The translations under genes were made by a program, and so were the position numbers. Shown here one piece after another: positions 7,498-15,903 of a stretch of DNA of 64,000 nt. The first letter of the stretch is position 1. The number at the start of each line of letters is the position of its first letter. The stretch is from Conexibacter sp. SYSU D00693. GTDB taxonomy: Bacteria > Actinomycetota > Thermoleophilia > Solirubrobacterales > Solirubrobacteraceae. Below the pieces are notes generated by a model. It was not told the origin of the DNA and did no database searches. It was given only the letters and a program-made list of their open reading frames with translations. The DNA is taken from contig NZ_CP070950.1 of NCBI RefSeq assembly GCF_017084525.1, positions 2,914,001 to 2,978,000 of the forward strand, in the 5' to 3' direction.

Positions 7498-8955
7498 TCA
7501 GCGCCGCCGAACCCTCGTCTGTACGGCGCCGGACAGCTGACGGAGCTCCGCGAGCGAGACGACACGCGCCGCCACGAGCAGGGGCGCCGCGACCCCCAGG
7601 GCGACGACGCGCAGCGCCAGTCCGTCGAGGCCGTCGGTGGGCAGCAGCAGCTCGCCCGCGACCGCCACGCCGGCGTACACGAGCACCGCCCCCGCGAGCC
7701 GCGCCCGCTCGAACGGCACCTCGAAGAGCGTCCGCGTCAGCCGGTGCAGGACGGCGAGCATCACGACGTAGGACGCGCACAGCGCGATGCCCGCGCCCGC
7801 GATCCCCAGCGGCTCGACGAGCAGGACGAGCACGACGACGTTCACCACGAGCCCGGCGGCCGCCGCGGGCAGGTTGCGCCCCGTCGCCTTCGCCCGTCCC
7901 GCGATCGTCACGAACACGAGGTAGAGCCCGTAGAGCGCCCACCCGAGCGCGACCCACGGCAGCGCCTCGAACGCCGCGCCGAAGCGGTCGTCGGCCAGCA
8001 GGTCGACGACCCAGCGCCCGAGGAGCGTGACCCCGCAGACGACCGCCCCCGTCACCACCACGTAGGCGGTCGTGACCCGTGCGTAGAGCCGTCCCGCCTC
8101 GGCCGCGTCGGTGACCGAGTAGGCCAGGGGCGGCCACGCCGCCTGGAACCCGCGCACCGCGACGATCACCACCGTCGCGAGCTTCACCGCCACCGCGTAC
8201 ACGCCCGCCGCCGCCGCGCCCTGCGAGCGCACGAGGTAGGCCCGGTCGACGACGTTGAGCGCGAACACCGCGGCGTCGGCCGGGACCGTCGGCCCGCCGT
8301 AGCGCGTCAGCGGCGCCAGGGTCTGCCACCGCGGCGGGACGAACGCGATGCGCCGGCGCTCGCGCCACCACAGCCCGAGCAGGACGACCGTCGACGCCGC
8401 GTAGTTGCCCAGCACGTAGCCCGTCGCCCCCTCGTCGAGCACCACGACGAGCACCACCGTGAGCGCGACCGTCAGGACGACGTTCGCGCACGAGGCCGCG
8501 AGGTACACCCCGCGGCGCTCCTCCACGCGCAGCAGCGCGTAGGCCACCTCGAGGTTCGTGAAGGCCCACAGCCCGAGGACGCCGCAGGCCAGCAGCCCCG
8601 CGTCGCGGACCGTCAGCAGCGCCTCGCTCAGCGGTCCCGCGAAGACGAGCAGGACCGCCGCCGCGGCGGTCGTGGCGGCGAACGTCCAGCCCGTCGCCGC
8701 CCGTGCCAGGGCCACCCGCGCCGGCCCCTCCTCCGTGTCGAACCAGAAGCGCACGAGCGCCTCCCCCAGCCCCAGGCGCAGGAGGATCGACAGCAGGATG
8801 ATCGCCGTCAGCAGCGTCTCGGCGTAGCCGTACTCCGCCTCGCTCAGCGCCGCCGTGTACAGCGGCAGCGTGACGACGGCGAGCGCGCTCGCCAGGAGGC
8901 TCGAGGCCTGGTAGGCCGCGGAGCCGGCCAGCAGGCGGCGCAGCTGGTCGCCCAT
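7498..8955 (-). CDS. Polysaccharide flippase (Wzx-like, MOP superfamily)
   Basis: A 485-residue integral membrane protein with 12-14 predicted hydrophobic helices. It begins MGDQLRRLLAGSAAYQASSLLAS and continues LTLPLYTAALSEAEYGYAE-like, the typical opening of Wzx/RfbX polysaccharide exporters. It would flip undecaprenyl-linked glycans across the membrane. ATG 8955 is chosen because the hydrophobic domain begins there. It is divergent from a glycosyltransferase only 28 bp away and sits in the glycan cluster. Confidence 0.85.
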   Translation of the reverse strand: MGDQLRRLLAGSAAYQASSLLASALAVVTLPLYTAALSEAEYGYAETLLTAIILLSILLRLGLGEALVRFWFDTEEGPARVALARAATGWTFAATTAAAAVLLVFAGPLSEALLTVRDAGLLACGVLGLWAFTNLEVAYALLRVEERRGVYLAASCANVVLTVALTVVLVVVLDEGATGYVLGNYAASTVVLLGLWWRERRRIAFVPPRWQTLAPLTRYGGPTVPADAAVFALNVVDRAYLVRSQGAAAAGVYAVAVKLATVVIVAVRGFQAAWPPLAYSVTDAAEAGRLYARVTTAYVVVTGAVVCGVTLLGRWVVDLLADDRFGAAFEALPWVALGWALYGLYLVFVTIAGRAKATGRNLPAAAAGLVVNVVVLVLLVEPLGIAGAGIALCASYVVMLAVLHRLTRTLFEVPFERARLAGAVLVYAGVAVAGELLLPTDGLDGLALRVVALGVAAPLLVAARVVSLAELRQLSGAVQTRVRRR

Positions 8956-8968
8956 CGGCGCGGCACCG

Positions 8969-8974
8969 TACTGT
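8969..8974 (+). promoter_or_regulatory. Candidate overlapping divergent -10 elements
   Basis: TACTGT on the plus strand lies 9 nt before the GTG at 8984. On the minus strand TACGGT (8965-8970 region) lies about 9 nt before the flippase ATG at 8955. The two share the central GTAC, so both genes of this 28-bp divergent gap may be read from back-to-back elements. Confidence 0.3.
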
Positions 8975-8983
8975 GCGCGGCCC

Positions 8984-10042
8984 GTGCCGTCCGCCCAGCA
9001 CGCCCGCCCGGTCTGCGTCCTCCTGCTCCCGCGGACCCTCGAGGAGTTCATCCTGCGCGAGCAGGCCGAGGACCTCCTGCGCGCCGAGGCGGTCGTCGCC
9101 GCCGACCCGCCGCGCATCCCGTACGGCGCGCTGGGACGCCTGCCGCCGCACCTCGCGCTCACCGTCGCCCGCCGCCAGGCCCGGCGGCTCGTCAAGGGCC
9201 TGGACCGTCGCGGCGACGTCCCGCGCGCCGTCGCGATCTTCCACCCGCTGCAGCTGCCGCTCGCCCGCGCCGTCGTCGAGGAGGCGCCCGGCCCCTGCGA
9301 GCTCTGGTACGGGCGCTGGGACCGCTACGAGCACGCCTACGACGCCGGTCCCGCGCTGCGCGTGCGCCTCGAGGAGCTCCACCGCGAGGCCGCGCAGCGC
9401 AGCGACCTGACGTTCGTCGCCTCCGAGGAGCTGGCCCGCCTCGAGCGGGAGGCGGGACGCGAGGCGACGCTCGTCCCCCTGGCCGCCGACAGCTTCCCGG
9501 CGCCCGACCCCGACGCCGCCGTCGTCGCCGTCTCGCTCGGCCACCTCGGCTGGCGCACCGACTGGTCGCTCCTGCGCGCCGTAGCCGAGCGTCTGCCCCA
9601 GCTCGTGCTGCTCCTCGTCGGCGCCTGGCACGACGACGAGTCCCAGGACGACCCCGACTACGCGTGGTGCCGCCAGCACCCCGGGTTCGTCTGGCTGGGC
9701 CGGCGCAGCGACGAGGAGGCCGCCCGGCTCGTGCTCTGCGCCGACGTCGGGATCGTCCCCTTCAAGGTCGAGCCGTTCAACGACGCCGGCCTGCCGTACC
9801 GCATCCTCAAGTACGCCCGCCTCGGCCGCCGCACCGTCACGCCCGACCTCAAGGGCGTGCGCACGTGGGCCGACGCGGTCGACGTCGCGCCCGACGCCGA
9901 CGCGTTCGCCGCGGCCCTGCGGGCGCAGGCCGGCCGGCGCACCAACCCCGATCGCGACCTGCGCGCCTGGGCGCTCAAGCAGACCGCCGCGAGCCAGAAC
10001 GCGCCGCTGTGGGAGCGCCTGCGCGCGTTGGGGATCAGCTAG
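8984..10042 (+). CDS. Glycosyltransferase (GT-B fold, GT1/GT4-like)
   Basis: A 352-residue protein with a GT-B layout. The first half has AIFHPLQLPLARAVV and a conserved LWYGRWDRYEHAY; the second has LLVGAWHDD, PGFVWLGRRSDEEAARLVLCADVGIVPF and the sugar-nucleotide loop FNDAGLPYRILKYARLGR. It resembles glycosyltransferases that sit next to Wzx genes. Start GTG 8984; its stop overlaps the 3' end of the convergent membrane glycosyltransferase. The transferred sugar is not predictable. Confidence 0.75.
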   Translation: MPSAQHARPVCVLLLPRTLEEFILREQAEDLLRAEAVVAADPPRIPYGALGRLPPHLALTVARRQARRLVKGLDRRGDVPRAVAIFHPLQLPLARAVVEEAPGPCELWYGRWDRYEHAYDAGPALRVRLEELHREAAQRSDLTFVASEELARLEREAGREATLVPLAADSFPAPDPDAAVVAVSLGHLGWRTDWSLLRAVAERLPQLVLLLVGAWHDDESQDDPDYAWCRQHPGFVWLGRRSDEEAARLVLCADVGIVPFKVEPFNDAGLPYRILKYARLGRRTVTPDLKGVRTWADAVDVAPDADAFAAALRAQAGRRTNPDRDLRAWALKQTAASQNAPLWERLRALGIS

Positions 10043-11348
10043 CGCCCGGACAGGCCACGTAGGCGACGAACATCCCGCGGCGCACGGCCCGGACGAACCC
10101 GGGCTGGGGCACGACCGTCCGCGGCGACGCCCCGTCGGCGAACCCGTAGCGGCGCAGGGGCTTGTCCCCGACGAGGAACAGCGCGACGCCGCGATCGCGC
10201 TCGCGCGCGCTGCGGGCGCCCACCTCGCTGCGCGTCGCGTGCAGGACCCACCGCGTCTCGGGCACGAGCCGGTAGTTCGGCAGCGTGATCGGGCCGCAGC
10301 GGCGCCCCGCCGCCACCTCCGGCGTGGCCAGCACCGCCTCGAGGTCGGCCCGCACGTCGCGCGTGAAGTCGAGCTCGGTCCCCAGGCGGTCCAGCCGGTC
10401 CAGCCCGTACCAGGCGACGACCGGGGCGGCGAGCACGCACACGCCGACGACGACCCACCGCCGCCACTGCCATGCCGCCACCGCGGCGACGGCGCCCAGC
10501 ACGCAGAGCACGATCGCCGGGACCGTGAGGTAGCGCGGCAGGACGCTGAGCCCCGCGACGCCGGTCGCCCCGAAGGTCAGCGCGCCCGAGAGGAACAGCC
10601 CGCCCAGCACCTGCACCGGCCGCTCGCGCCGGCGGCGCCACAGCAGCGCCGCGCCGCCGAGCGCCAGCACCGCGACCGGCTCGCGCGCCGTCCCGCCCAG
10701 GAAGGTGAAGAACGACCGGACCGCCTCGGCCAGCCCCTGCGGCCGGCCGAGCTCGTCGGCGAGGTCCGACGTCGCGTGCAGCGAGAACAGCGGGTCGCCC
10801 GTGACGGCGAGGTCGACCGCCGCCCAGCCCAGCGGCGCGATCGCCGCCAGCGCCCACGCCCGGACGTCCCGGCGCGCCGCCCACAGCAGGAACAGCCCGG
10901 ACAGCACCCACGCCTCGGGACGCAGCAGCCCCGCGAGGGCGAGCAGCGCGAGCGTCCGGCGCGGCCGGGGCCGCTCGACCTCGAGCACCGCCGCCCACAG
11001 CACCAGCGCGAGGAACGGCGTGTCGACGTAGGCCCGCGCGGCGTAGAGCAGCAGGGCGAACGACGAGCCCGCGAACGCCGCCGCCAGCACGCCCGTCCAG
11101 GTCCCGCCGACCCCGCGGCCCAGCCGGAAGACCGCCCAGACCAGCGCGAGGTGCGCGAGGAGCGTGATGGCGACGAGCACCTGGTCGGCGCCGTCGCCGA
11201 AGACCGAGACCAGCGCGCAGACCGCGAGCCACAGCGGGTGCTCGGTCGGCGCGGCGTAGGACTCGAAGCCCGGCGCGATCCCGTCGAGCAGGTCCCGCCC
11301 CCAAACGAGGTGGTAGGCCGAGTCGTAGTTCGGCTGGAACGGGCTCAT
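10035..11348 (-). CDS. Multi-spanning membrane glycosyltransferase (GT39/ArnT-like)
   Basis: A 437-residue membrane protein with about nine helices and a soluble C-terminal domain. The N-terminus carries YDSAYHLVWGRDLLDG and APTEHPLWLAV, the periplasm-facing loop typical of GT-C polyprenyl-phosphate-sugar transferases (an Asp after helix 1, then a Glu/His loop). The C-terminal domain contains RCGPITLPNYRLVPETRW. Start ATG 11348 overlaps the stop of the upstream ligase gene by 4 bp. It may decorate surface glycan or protein; the specificity is unknown. Confidence 0.7.
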   Translation of the reverse strand: MSPFQPNYDSAYHLVWGRDLLDGIAPGFESYAAPTEHPLWLAVCALVSVFGDGADQVLVAITLLAHLALVWAVFRLGRGVGGTWTGVLAAAFAGSSFALLLYAARAYVDTPFLALVLWAAVLEVERPRPRRTLALLALAGLLRPEAWVLSGLFLLWAARRDVRAWALAAIAPLGWAAVDLAVTGDPLFSLHATSDLADELGRPQGLAEAVRSFFTFLGGTAREPVAVLALGGAALLWRRRRERPVQVLGGLFLSGALTFGATGVAGLSVLPRYLTVPAIVLCVLGAVAAVAAWQWRRWVVVGVCVLAAPVVAWYGLDRLDRLGTELDFTRDVRADLEAVLATPEVAAGRRCGPITLPNYRLVPETRWVLHATRSEVGARSARERDRGVALFLVGDKPLRRYGFADGASPRTVVPQPGFVRAVRRGMFVAYVACPGAS

Positions 11349-12799
11349 GCGGCCGCCGTGCGGGGGAGGCGCGCGAGCGCGACGCCGGCCCCGAGCAGCG
11401 CCCACGTCACCGGGTCCTCGAGGAACGCCGCGTAGGAGAGCGTGTGCACGACGACCGCCGCGAACGCCGCGGCGAGCGCCACCCGCACGAGGTCGCGGGC
11501 CGCCGCGCGGAAGAGCCGCACGAACGCCAGCGCGAGCAGCGCGAGGTACAGGGCGAGGCCCACGACGCCCTGCTCGGCCGCCACCGTCACCGGGATCGTG
11601 TGCGACGCCGACACCGCCTGCTCGCCCGACGCGTCCTCCGCCCGCCGGTACTCGCGCGAGAACGAGCCCGAGCCGTGACCCAGCAGCGGCGCGTCCCCGA
11701 AGAGCCGCAGGCCGCCCTCGACGAGCTCGACCCGGCCGCTCGTCGCGTCGTCCAGCGAGTCGGCGCTGCCGAGGTCCAGGCGGATCGCCGACCCCGCGAG
11801 CAGCACGATCAGCACGCCGACGACCACCACCCCGCCGGCGGCCATCGCCGCCCGCCGCGGGTCCCAGCGCAGGCCGCCCAGCACCGCGAGCCCGACGAGC
11901 AGCGCCGCGAAGGACGACTGCGAGAGCGTCAGCAGCAGCCCGGGCCACAGGAGCGCCAGCAGCGCCGCGGTCAGCGCGAAGTCGCGCGCCCGCCGCGTCC
12001 ACAGCAGCACGCACGTCACCGCGAGCATCACGACCGCCAGGAAGCGCCCGTAGATGTTCGGGTCGAAGAACAGCGAGTTGACCCGGAAGTACTCCTCGAA
12101 CTGGTTCGAGGCGATGACCTTCGGGTTGAGCAGCAGGTGGCGGGTCGCGTACTCGACGAAGCCGATCCCGACGAAGACCACGGCCAGCGCGGTGAGCACC
12201 CCGAGGCACTGGACCGCCAGGCGCGTCGTCCACGCCACGCGGCCGAGCAGGACGAAGAGCACCGCGAAGGGCACGAAGAAGAAGACGGTGTTCTCGAGCG
12301 CCTTGTCGAAGTCCGACGAGCCGATCGCCTGCACCGCGTAGAGCAGGACCGTCAGGCCCAGCACGCGCTCCAGCCACCCGACCGCGTGCTCCTCCGGCGT
12401 CGCGCGGCCGAGGATCCGCGGTACCGCGTAGGCCAGCGCCCCCGCCGCGACGACGAGGTACAGCGGGACCAGCAGGTTGGCCGTCGAGCCGCCCGTCGAG
12501 ATCGGGACGCGGAACGGCAGCGCGAGTGCCGCCGCCAGCGGGAACGCGACCGGCCTGCGGTGGAAGAGGAGCGCCAGGGCGCCCACCGCCGCGAGGCCCA
12601 CGGCGGCCGCGCCGGCCGCCACCGCCGGGCGGTCGGTGAGCGTGTCGAGCTGCTCGGAGTCGGCGATGTGCCACAGCAGGATCACCGGCGCGATGACCAG
12701 CGCGCCGAGCATGGACCAGGCGCGGCCGCGCGCCCCCGGCAGCAGGATCGCGCCGGCCGCCAGCAGCGCCGCGGCGATCAGCGGGACAGGAGCGTCCAC
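11345..12799 (-). CDS. O-antigen ligase/polymerase-like membrane protein (Wzy_C domain)
   Basis: A 484-residue protein with 11-12 helices. Between helices lies the large loop with LGHGSGSFSREYR and SASHTIPVTVAAEQGVVGLALYL, the Wzy_C signature in which the conserved His and Gly-rich segment contact lipid-linked glycan. The start is GTG 12799, inside the end of the upstream gene (22-bp overlap). It would polymerise or ligate repeat units moved by the flippase at 7498-8955. Confidence 0.8.
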   Translation of the reverse strand: MDAPVPLIAAALLAAGAILLPGARGRAWSMLGALVIAPVILLWHIADSEQLDTLTDRPAVAAGAAAVGLAAVGALALLFHRRPVAFPLAAALALPFRVPISTGGSTANLLVPLYLVVAAGALAYAVPRILGRATPEEHAVGWLERVLGLTVLLYAVQAIGSSDFDKALENTVFFFVPFAVLFVLLGRVAWTTRLAVQCLGVLTALAVVFVGIGFVEYATRHLLLNPKVIASNQFEEYFRVNSLFFDPNIYGRFLAVVMLAVTCVLLWTRRARDFALTAALLALLWPGLLLTLSQSSFAALLVGLAVLGGLRWDPRRAAMAAGGVVVVGVLIVLLAGSAIRLDLGSADSLDDATSGRVELVEGGLRLFGDAPLLGHGSGSFSREYRRAEDASGEQAVSASHTIPVTVAAEQGVVGLALYLALLALAFVRLFRAAARDLVRVALAAAFAAVVVHTLSYAAFLEDPVTWALLGAGVALARLPRTAAA

Positions 12800-14604
12800 G
12801 TGCGCGCCACCAGGGCCTGGAGAGCGGGGTCGGGGGTGAGCCGGACGCCGAGGTCCGGCAGGCCGGGCCGGACGACGAGGCCGCGGCCGAAGCGGGCGGC
12901 GACGACGACCTCGCGGCCGGGCGGGTCGACGGTCACGGCGCTGGCCGCGTGCCGGAGCTGCGGGCCCAGCGACGCCGTCTCCTCCCACGCCGGCACGCCG
13001 GGGAAGCGCCCGTCCGTGCCGGCGAAGAGCTGGACCGCGTCGGGCTGGCCGGAGACCTCGAGGTCGACGGGGCGCCGCACCACGGGCCGCAGCCGTGCCC
13101 CGAAGAGGTCGGCGCGGCCGCGCGGGCCGGGGTCGGCCAGGCGCTCGCGCCGGCCCTGGCGCAGCCGCACGGTGCGCAGGAGGCTGTCGGTCCCGAACGA
13201 CGCGAGCGCGCCGCCGCGGCGCACGAACGTCCGCAGGTCGCGGCGCACGCGCGGGGTGAGCCAGCGGGTGTCGCCCGGCAGCAGGACGCCGCGGTGGCCG
13301 GCGAGCCGCGGGCCGACGCCGTGCTCGAGCGCGAGGTCGGTCGTCACGTCGTAGCGGCGGCCCGTGCGGTCCAGCCACGCGAGGACCGGCGCCTCGTGCG
13401 TGGCGAAGCCGGCGGGCAGCCCGCCCGCGCCGACGACCATCCGCTGCGTGCGCGCCGGGCGGCCGAGGTCGAGCGCGTCGGGCAGGCCGTCGCCGTCGTC
13501 GTCGGCGCCGTTGCGGCCCTGCCACGTCGTCCACGGCAGGACGGCGAGGACCGGCCGCGGGCGGGCGTCCTCGACGAGGAACGGCGTGGCCGTGGCGTGG
13601 CGCCGCGTGCGGACCTCGAGCAGGAAGACGCCGGACGCCACGTCCGCGGGCACGGTCACGCCGAACTGCGCGCGCGTCCCGCTGCCGCGCTTGTAGACCG
13701 TCGGCGAGCCCACCCGCCGCAGCCGCCACGAGTACCGCGCCTGCCGCGCGTCGATGCCGAAGACCGCCCGCTCGCCGGCGCGCACCGGCGCGCTCGGTCC
13801 CTGCACGCCGAGGTTGCGCACCGTGATGCCGCCGCGGCCCGGCCACGGCCGCCCGTTGGCGGGCACCCGCGGCAGGCCGTCGCGCCCCAGCGGGATCGAC
13901 GTGCCGATGTTCTCCGCCTCGTCGCGCCACTCGAGCACGGCGACGTACGTCCCGCCCGAGGCGCGCCGGCCGCCGTCGAGCTCGCCGGTCCAGCTCCACG
14001 ACGTGGTCCCCGGCGCGAGCCGGCGCTCGAGCACCAGCCGGGGGCGGCCCGGCGCCGTCTTGAAGACCATGACCCGCGCACGCTCGAGTGCCGGGCCGAA
14101 GCGCACGACGGCCGGCCCGCCGTCGGGCTTGGGCAGGAGCTCGGGGCCGTAGACCCGGTCGGGCGAGATCGACGTGACGCGCGGCGCGGGCGGCGTCCGG
14201 TCCACGCGCACGGAGCGCTGCGGGACGATCGTGCGGCCCTGGCCCTGCAGGACGATGCGCAGCCGGTAGCGCCCGTCGGGCACCGGCTCGCCGTCGTCGT
14301 CGCGGCCGTCCCACCGCAGCGGGTCGTCGAACGCGCGGTAGGCCGGGCGCGGCAGGTCCTCGACGAGCGTGCGCACGAGGTCGCCGTCGGCGTCGACGAC
14401 CTCGACCGTGACGTCGTCGGCCTCCTTGACGAGGAAGTTCAGGCGCACGGTGTCCTTGCGCCCGTCGCTGTTGGGCGACAGCACGCCGCTGAAGCGCACG
14501 TACTGCACGACCGACGGGGCGTTCTTGAGCCGCTGCGCCACGAAGAACGCCGCGAAGGTCGCGGCGACGAGGGTCAGGAAGGCGATGCGGCGCGCGAGGT
14601 TCAC
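12778..14604 (-). CDS. Membrane-anchored extracellular protein with FlgD/Ig-like and glutaminase-like domains, function unknown
   Basis: A 608-residue protein with one N-terminal helix (RIAFLTLVAATFAAFFVAQ). Then follows a FlgD-like Ig module (SPNSDGRKDTVRLNF ... LRWDGRDDDGEPVPDGRYRL), a second beta-rich module (SWSWTGELDGGRRASGGTYV), and a C-terminal alpha/beta part with HRGVLLPGDTRWLTPRVRR and RRGGALASFGTDSL. The C-terminal part resembles the glutamine-amidotransferase-like domain of N,N-dimethylformamidase-type proteins. GTG 14604 overlaps the upstream phosphatase gene. It lies in a glycan operon, suggesting an envelope role; no activity can be assigned. Confidence 0.6.
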   Translation of the reverse strand: MNLARRIAFLTLVAATFAAFFVAQRLKNAPSVVQYVRFSGVLSPNSDGRKDTVRLNFLVKEADDVTVEVVDADGDLVRTLVEDLPRPAYRAFDDPLRWDGRDDDGEPVPDGRYRLRIVLQGQGRTIVPQRSVRVDRTPPAPRVTSISPDRVYGPELLPKPDGGPAVVRFGPALERARVMVFKTAPGRPRLVLERRLAPGTTSWSWTGELDGGRRASGGTYVAVLEWRDEAENIGTSIPLGRDGLPRVPANGRPWPGRGGITVRNLGVQGPSAPVRAGERAVFGIDARQARYSWRLRRVGSPTVYKRGSGTRAQFGVTVPADVASGVFLLEVRTRRHATATPFLVEDARPRPVLAVLPWTTWQGRNGADDDGDGLPDALDLGRPARTQRMVVGAGGLPAGFATHEAPVLAWLDRTGRRYDVTTDLALEHGVGPRLAGHRGVLLPGDTRWLTPRVRRDLRTFVRRGGALASFGTDSLLRTVRLRQGRRERLADPGPRGRADLFGARLRPVVRRPVDLEVSGQPDAVQLFAGTDGRFPGVPAWEETASLGPQLRHAASAVTVDPPGREVVVAARFGRGLVVRPGLPDLGVRLTPDPALQALVARTWTLLSR

Positions 14605-15146
14605 GGCAGGTCGAACAGCGCCGCGTTGGGGATCTGGTCGCGCCCGACGGTGTCCGCGCCGGTCGCCCGGGTGAGCGCGAGGCGGATGACGCCGCGGTGG
14701 CAGACGACGAGCGCCGGCAGCGGCCCGCCGGCCACCTCCTGCAGCCCTGCCCAGATGCGGTCGGACTGCTCCCGGAAGGACTCGCCGCCGGGGAAGCCCC
14801 AGCCGAGGTCGGTGCGCTCGAAGGCGGCGAAGCCGTCGGGGTCCTCGGCCTGGACCTCGGCGAACGCCCGGCCCGTCCAGTCGCCGGTGTGCGTCTCGGC
14901 GAAGCGCGCGTCCTCGCGCGGCTCGAGCCCGATGGCCGCCGACACGATCGCCGCCGTCCGGCGGGCGCGCTCCAGCGGCGAGCACCACAGCGCCGCCCAC
15001 TCGCGCTGCGCCGCGAGCCTCGCGAGCTCGTGGGCCTGCTGGAGCCCGCGGTCAGTCAGGCCGACGGGCAGGTGGCCCTGGAAGCGGCCCTCCGCGTTGT
15101 AGGGCGTCTCGCCGTGGCGGGCGAGCGCGACGCCGGCGAGGCTCAC
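14601..15146 (-). CDS. Histidine phosphatase family protein (phosphoglycerate-mutase-like)
   Basis: A 181-residue branch-1 histidine phosphatase. The RHG motif is in LARHGETPYN (phosphorylated His). LWCSPLERARRTA and HTGDWTGRAF follow in order, and VVCHRGVIRLAL gives the second catalytic His. Start GTG 15146 overlaps the upstream stop in GTGA. Such proteins dephosphorylate small metabolites, and the true substrate cannot be read from sequence. Operon position between a ComA-like gene and envelope genes gives no firm hint. Confidence 0.85.
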   Translation of the reverse strand: MSLAGVALARHGETPYNAEGRFQGHLPVGLTDRGLQQAHELARLAAQREWAALWCSPLERARRTAAIVSAAIGLEPREDARFAETHTGDWTGRAFAEVQAEDPDGFAAFERTDLGWGFPGGESFREQSDRIWAGLQEVAGGPLPALVVCHRGVIRLALTRATGADTVGRDQIPNAALFDLP

Positions 15147-15898
15147 CGCAGCGTCCTCATCGTGTCCGAGCGCAGCCCGAGGCGCAGGGTCTCCAGCGAC
15201 AGGACGTCCTCGGGGCGGATGTTGCCGAGGTTCGCGTCGCGCCCGAGCTTCTCCAGGAACCAGACCTGCTGGGCCTTCTGGGGCGCCTCGAAGACGATCC
15301 GCGAGGCGTCGACCGCGTGGACGATCTCGTCGATGAGGCCCATGCGGACCTCGCCGTCGTGGCGGAAGATGCCGGCGGTCCCGGTCTCACGCGCCTCCGC
15401 GACGACCTTCCACGCGCCGGCGTCGAGCTCGGCCTGGATGAGCTCGACCCACCGGTAGGGGGCCATGATCGTCGTGTCGTCCTTCGAGCCCACCTCGGAG
15501 AACACCGTGAAGCCCTCGCTCGCCAGCCCGCCGATGACCTCGCGCTTGCGCTCGGGCTCGATGGCGATCGTCCCGTCGGAGACCTCGACGTGGGTGATGC
15601 CGAGGTCGCGCAGCCAGCCGACGAGGCCGTCGAGGCGCTCCTCGTGCAGCGCGAGCTCGGTGAGCGTCCCGCCGAGGAGGACCGGCACGCCGTGCGCGCG
15701 GTAGCGGTCGAGCTTGGGCTCGAGGTTCGCGGTCACCAGCGCGGTGCCCCAGCCGAGCTTCACGACGTCGACGCTGTCGCCGCAGACCTCCATGAGGCCG
15801 TCGACCTGCGCGCACGACAGCCCCTTGTCGAGGACGTGCGTGAGGCCCCGGTCGCGCGGCTTGGCGCTGCGCTGGGCGAGGGGGAGGAACGGGGGCAA
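15143..15898 (-). CDS. Phosphosulfolactate synthase family (ComA-like)
   Basis: A 251-residue TIM-barrel-type protein matching the (2R)-phospho-3-sulfolactate synthase family. Diagnostic stretches are GLTHVLDKGLS, DVVKLGWGTAL, PVLLGGTLTELAL, HVEVSDGTIAI, FTVFSEVGSKD and EAPQKAQQVWFL. In methanogens this enzyme joins phosphoenolpyruvate and sulfite for coenzyme M; in bacteria without coenzyme M the product is usually thought to be sulfolactate or is unknown. Start TTG 15898 with AGGG upstream. It is followed in GTGA overlap by the phosphatase, so the pair could make and dephosphorylate a phosphosulfolactate-like compound (inference). Confidence 0.8.
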   Translation of the reverse strand: MPPFLPLAQRSAKPRDRGLTHVLDKGLSCAQVDGLMEVCGDSVDVVKLGWGTALVTANLEPKLDRYRAHGVPVLLGGTLTELALHEERLDGLVGWLRDLGITHVEVSDGTIAIEPERKREVIGGLASEGFTVFSEVGSKDDTTIMAPYRWVELIQAELDAGAWKVVAEARETGTAGIFRHDGEVRMGLIDEIVHAVDASRIVFEAPQKAQQVWFLEKLGRDANLGNIRPEDVLSLETLRLGLRSDTMRTLR

Positions 15899-15903
15899 GC
15901 GCC

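Noticed and set aside
6194-9679. A 1161-residue frame ending in the subtilase
   Set aside because: Only the last 411 codons show domains. The upstream part is antisense or out-of-frame to the flippase gene; a signal peptide and a purine-rich site place the start at 7429.
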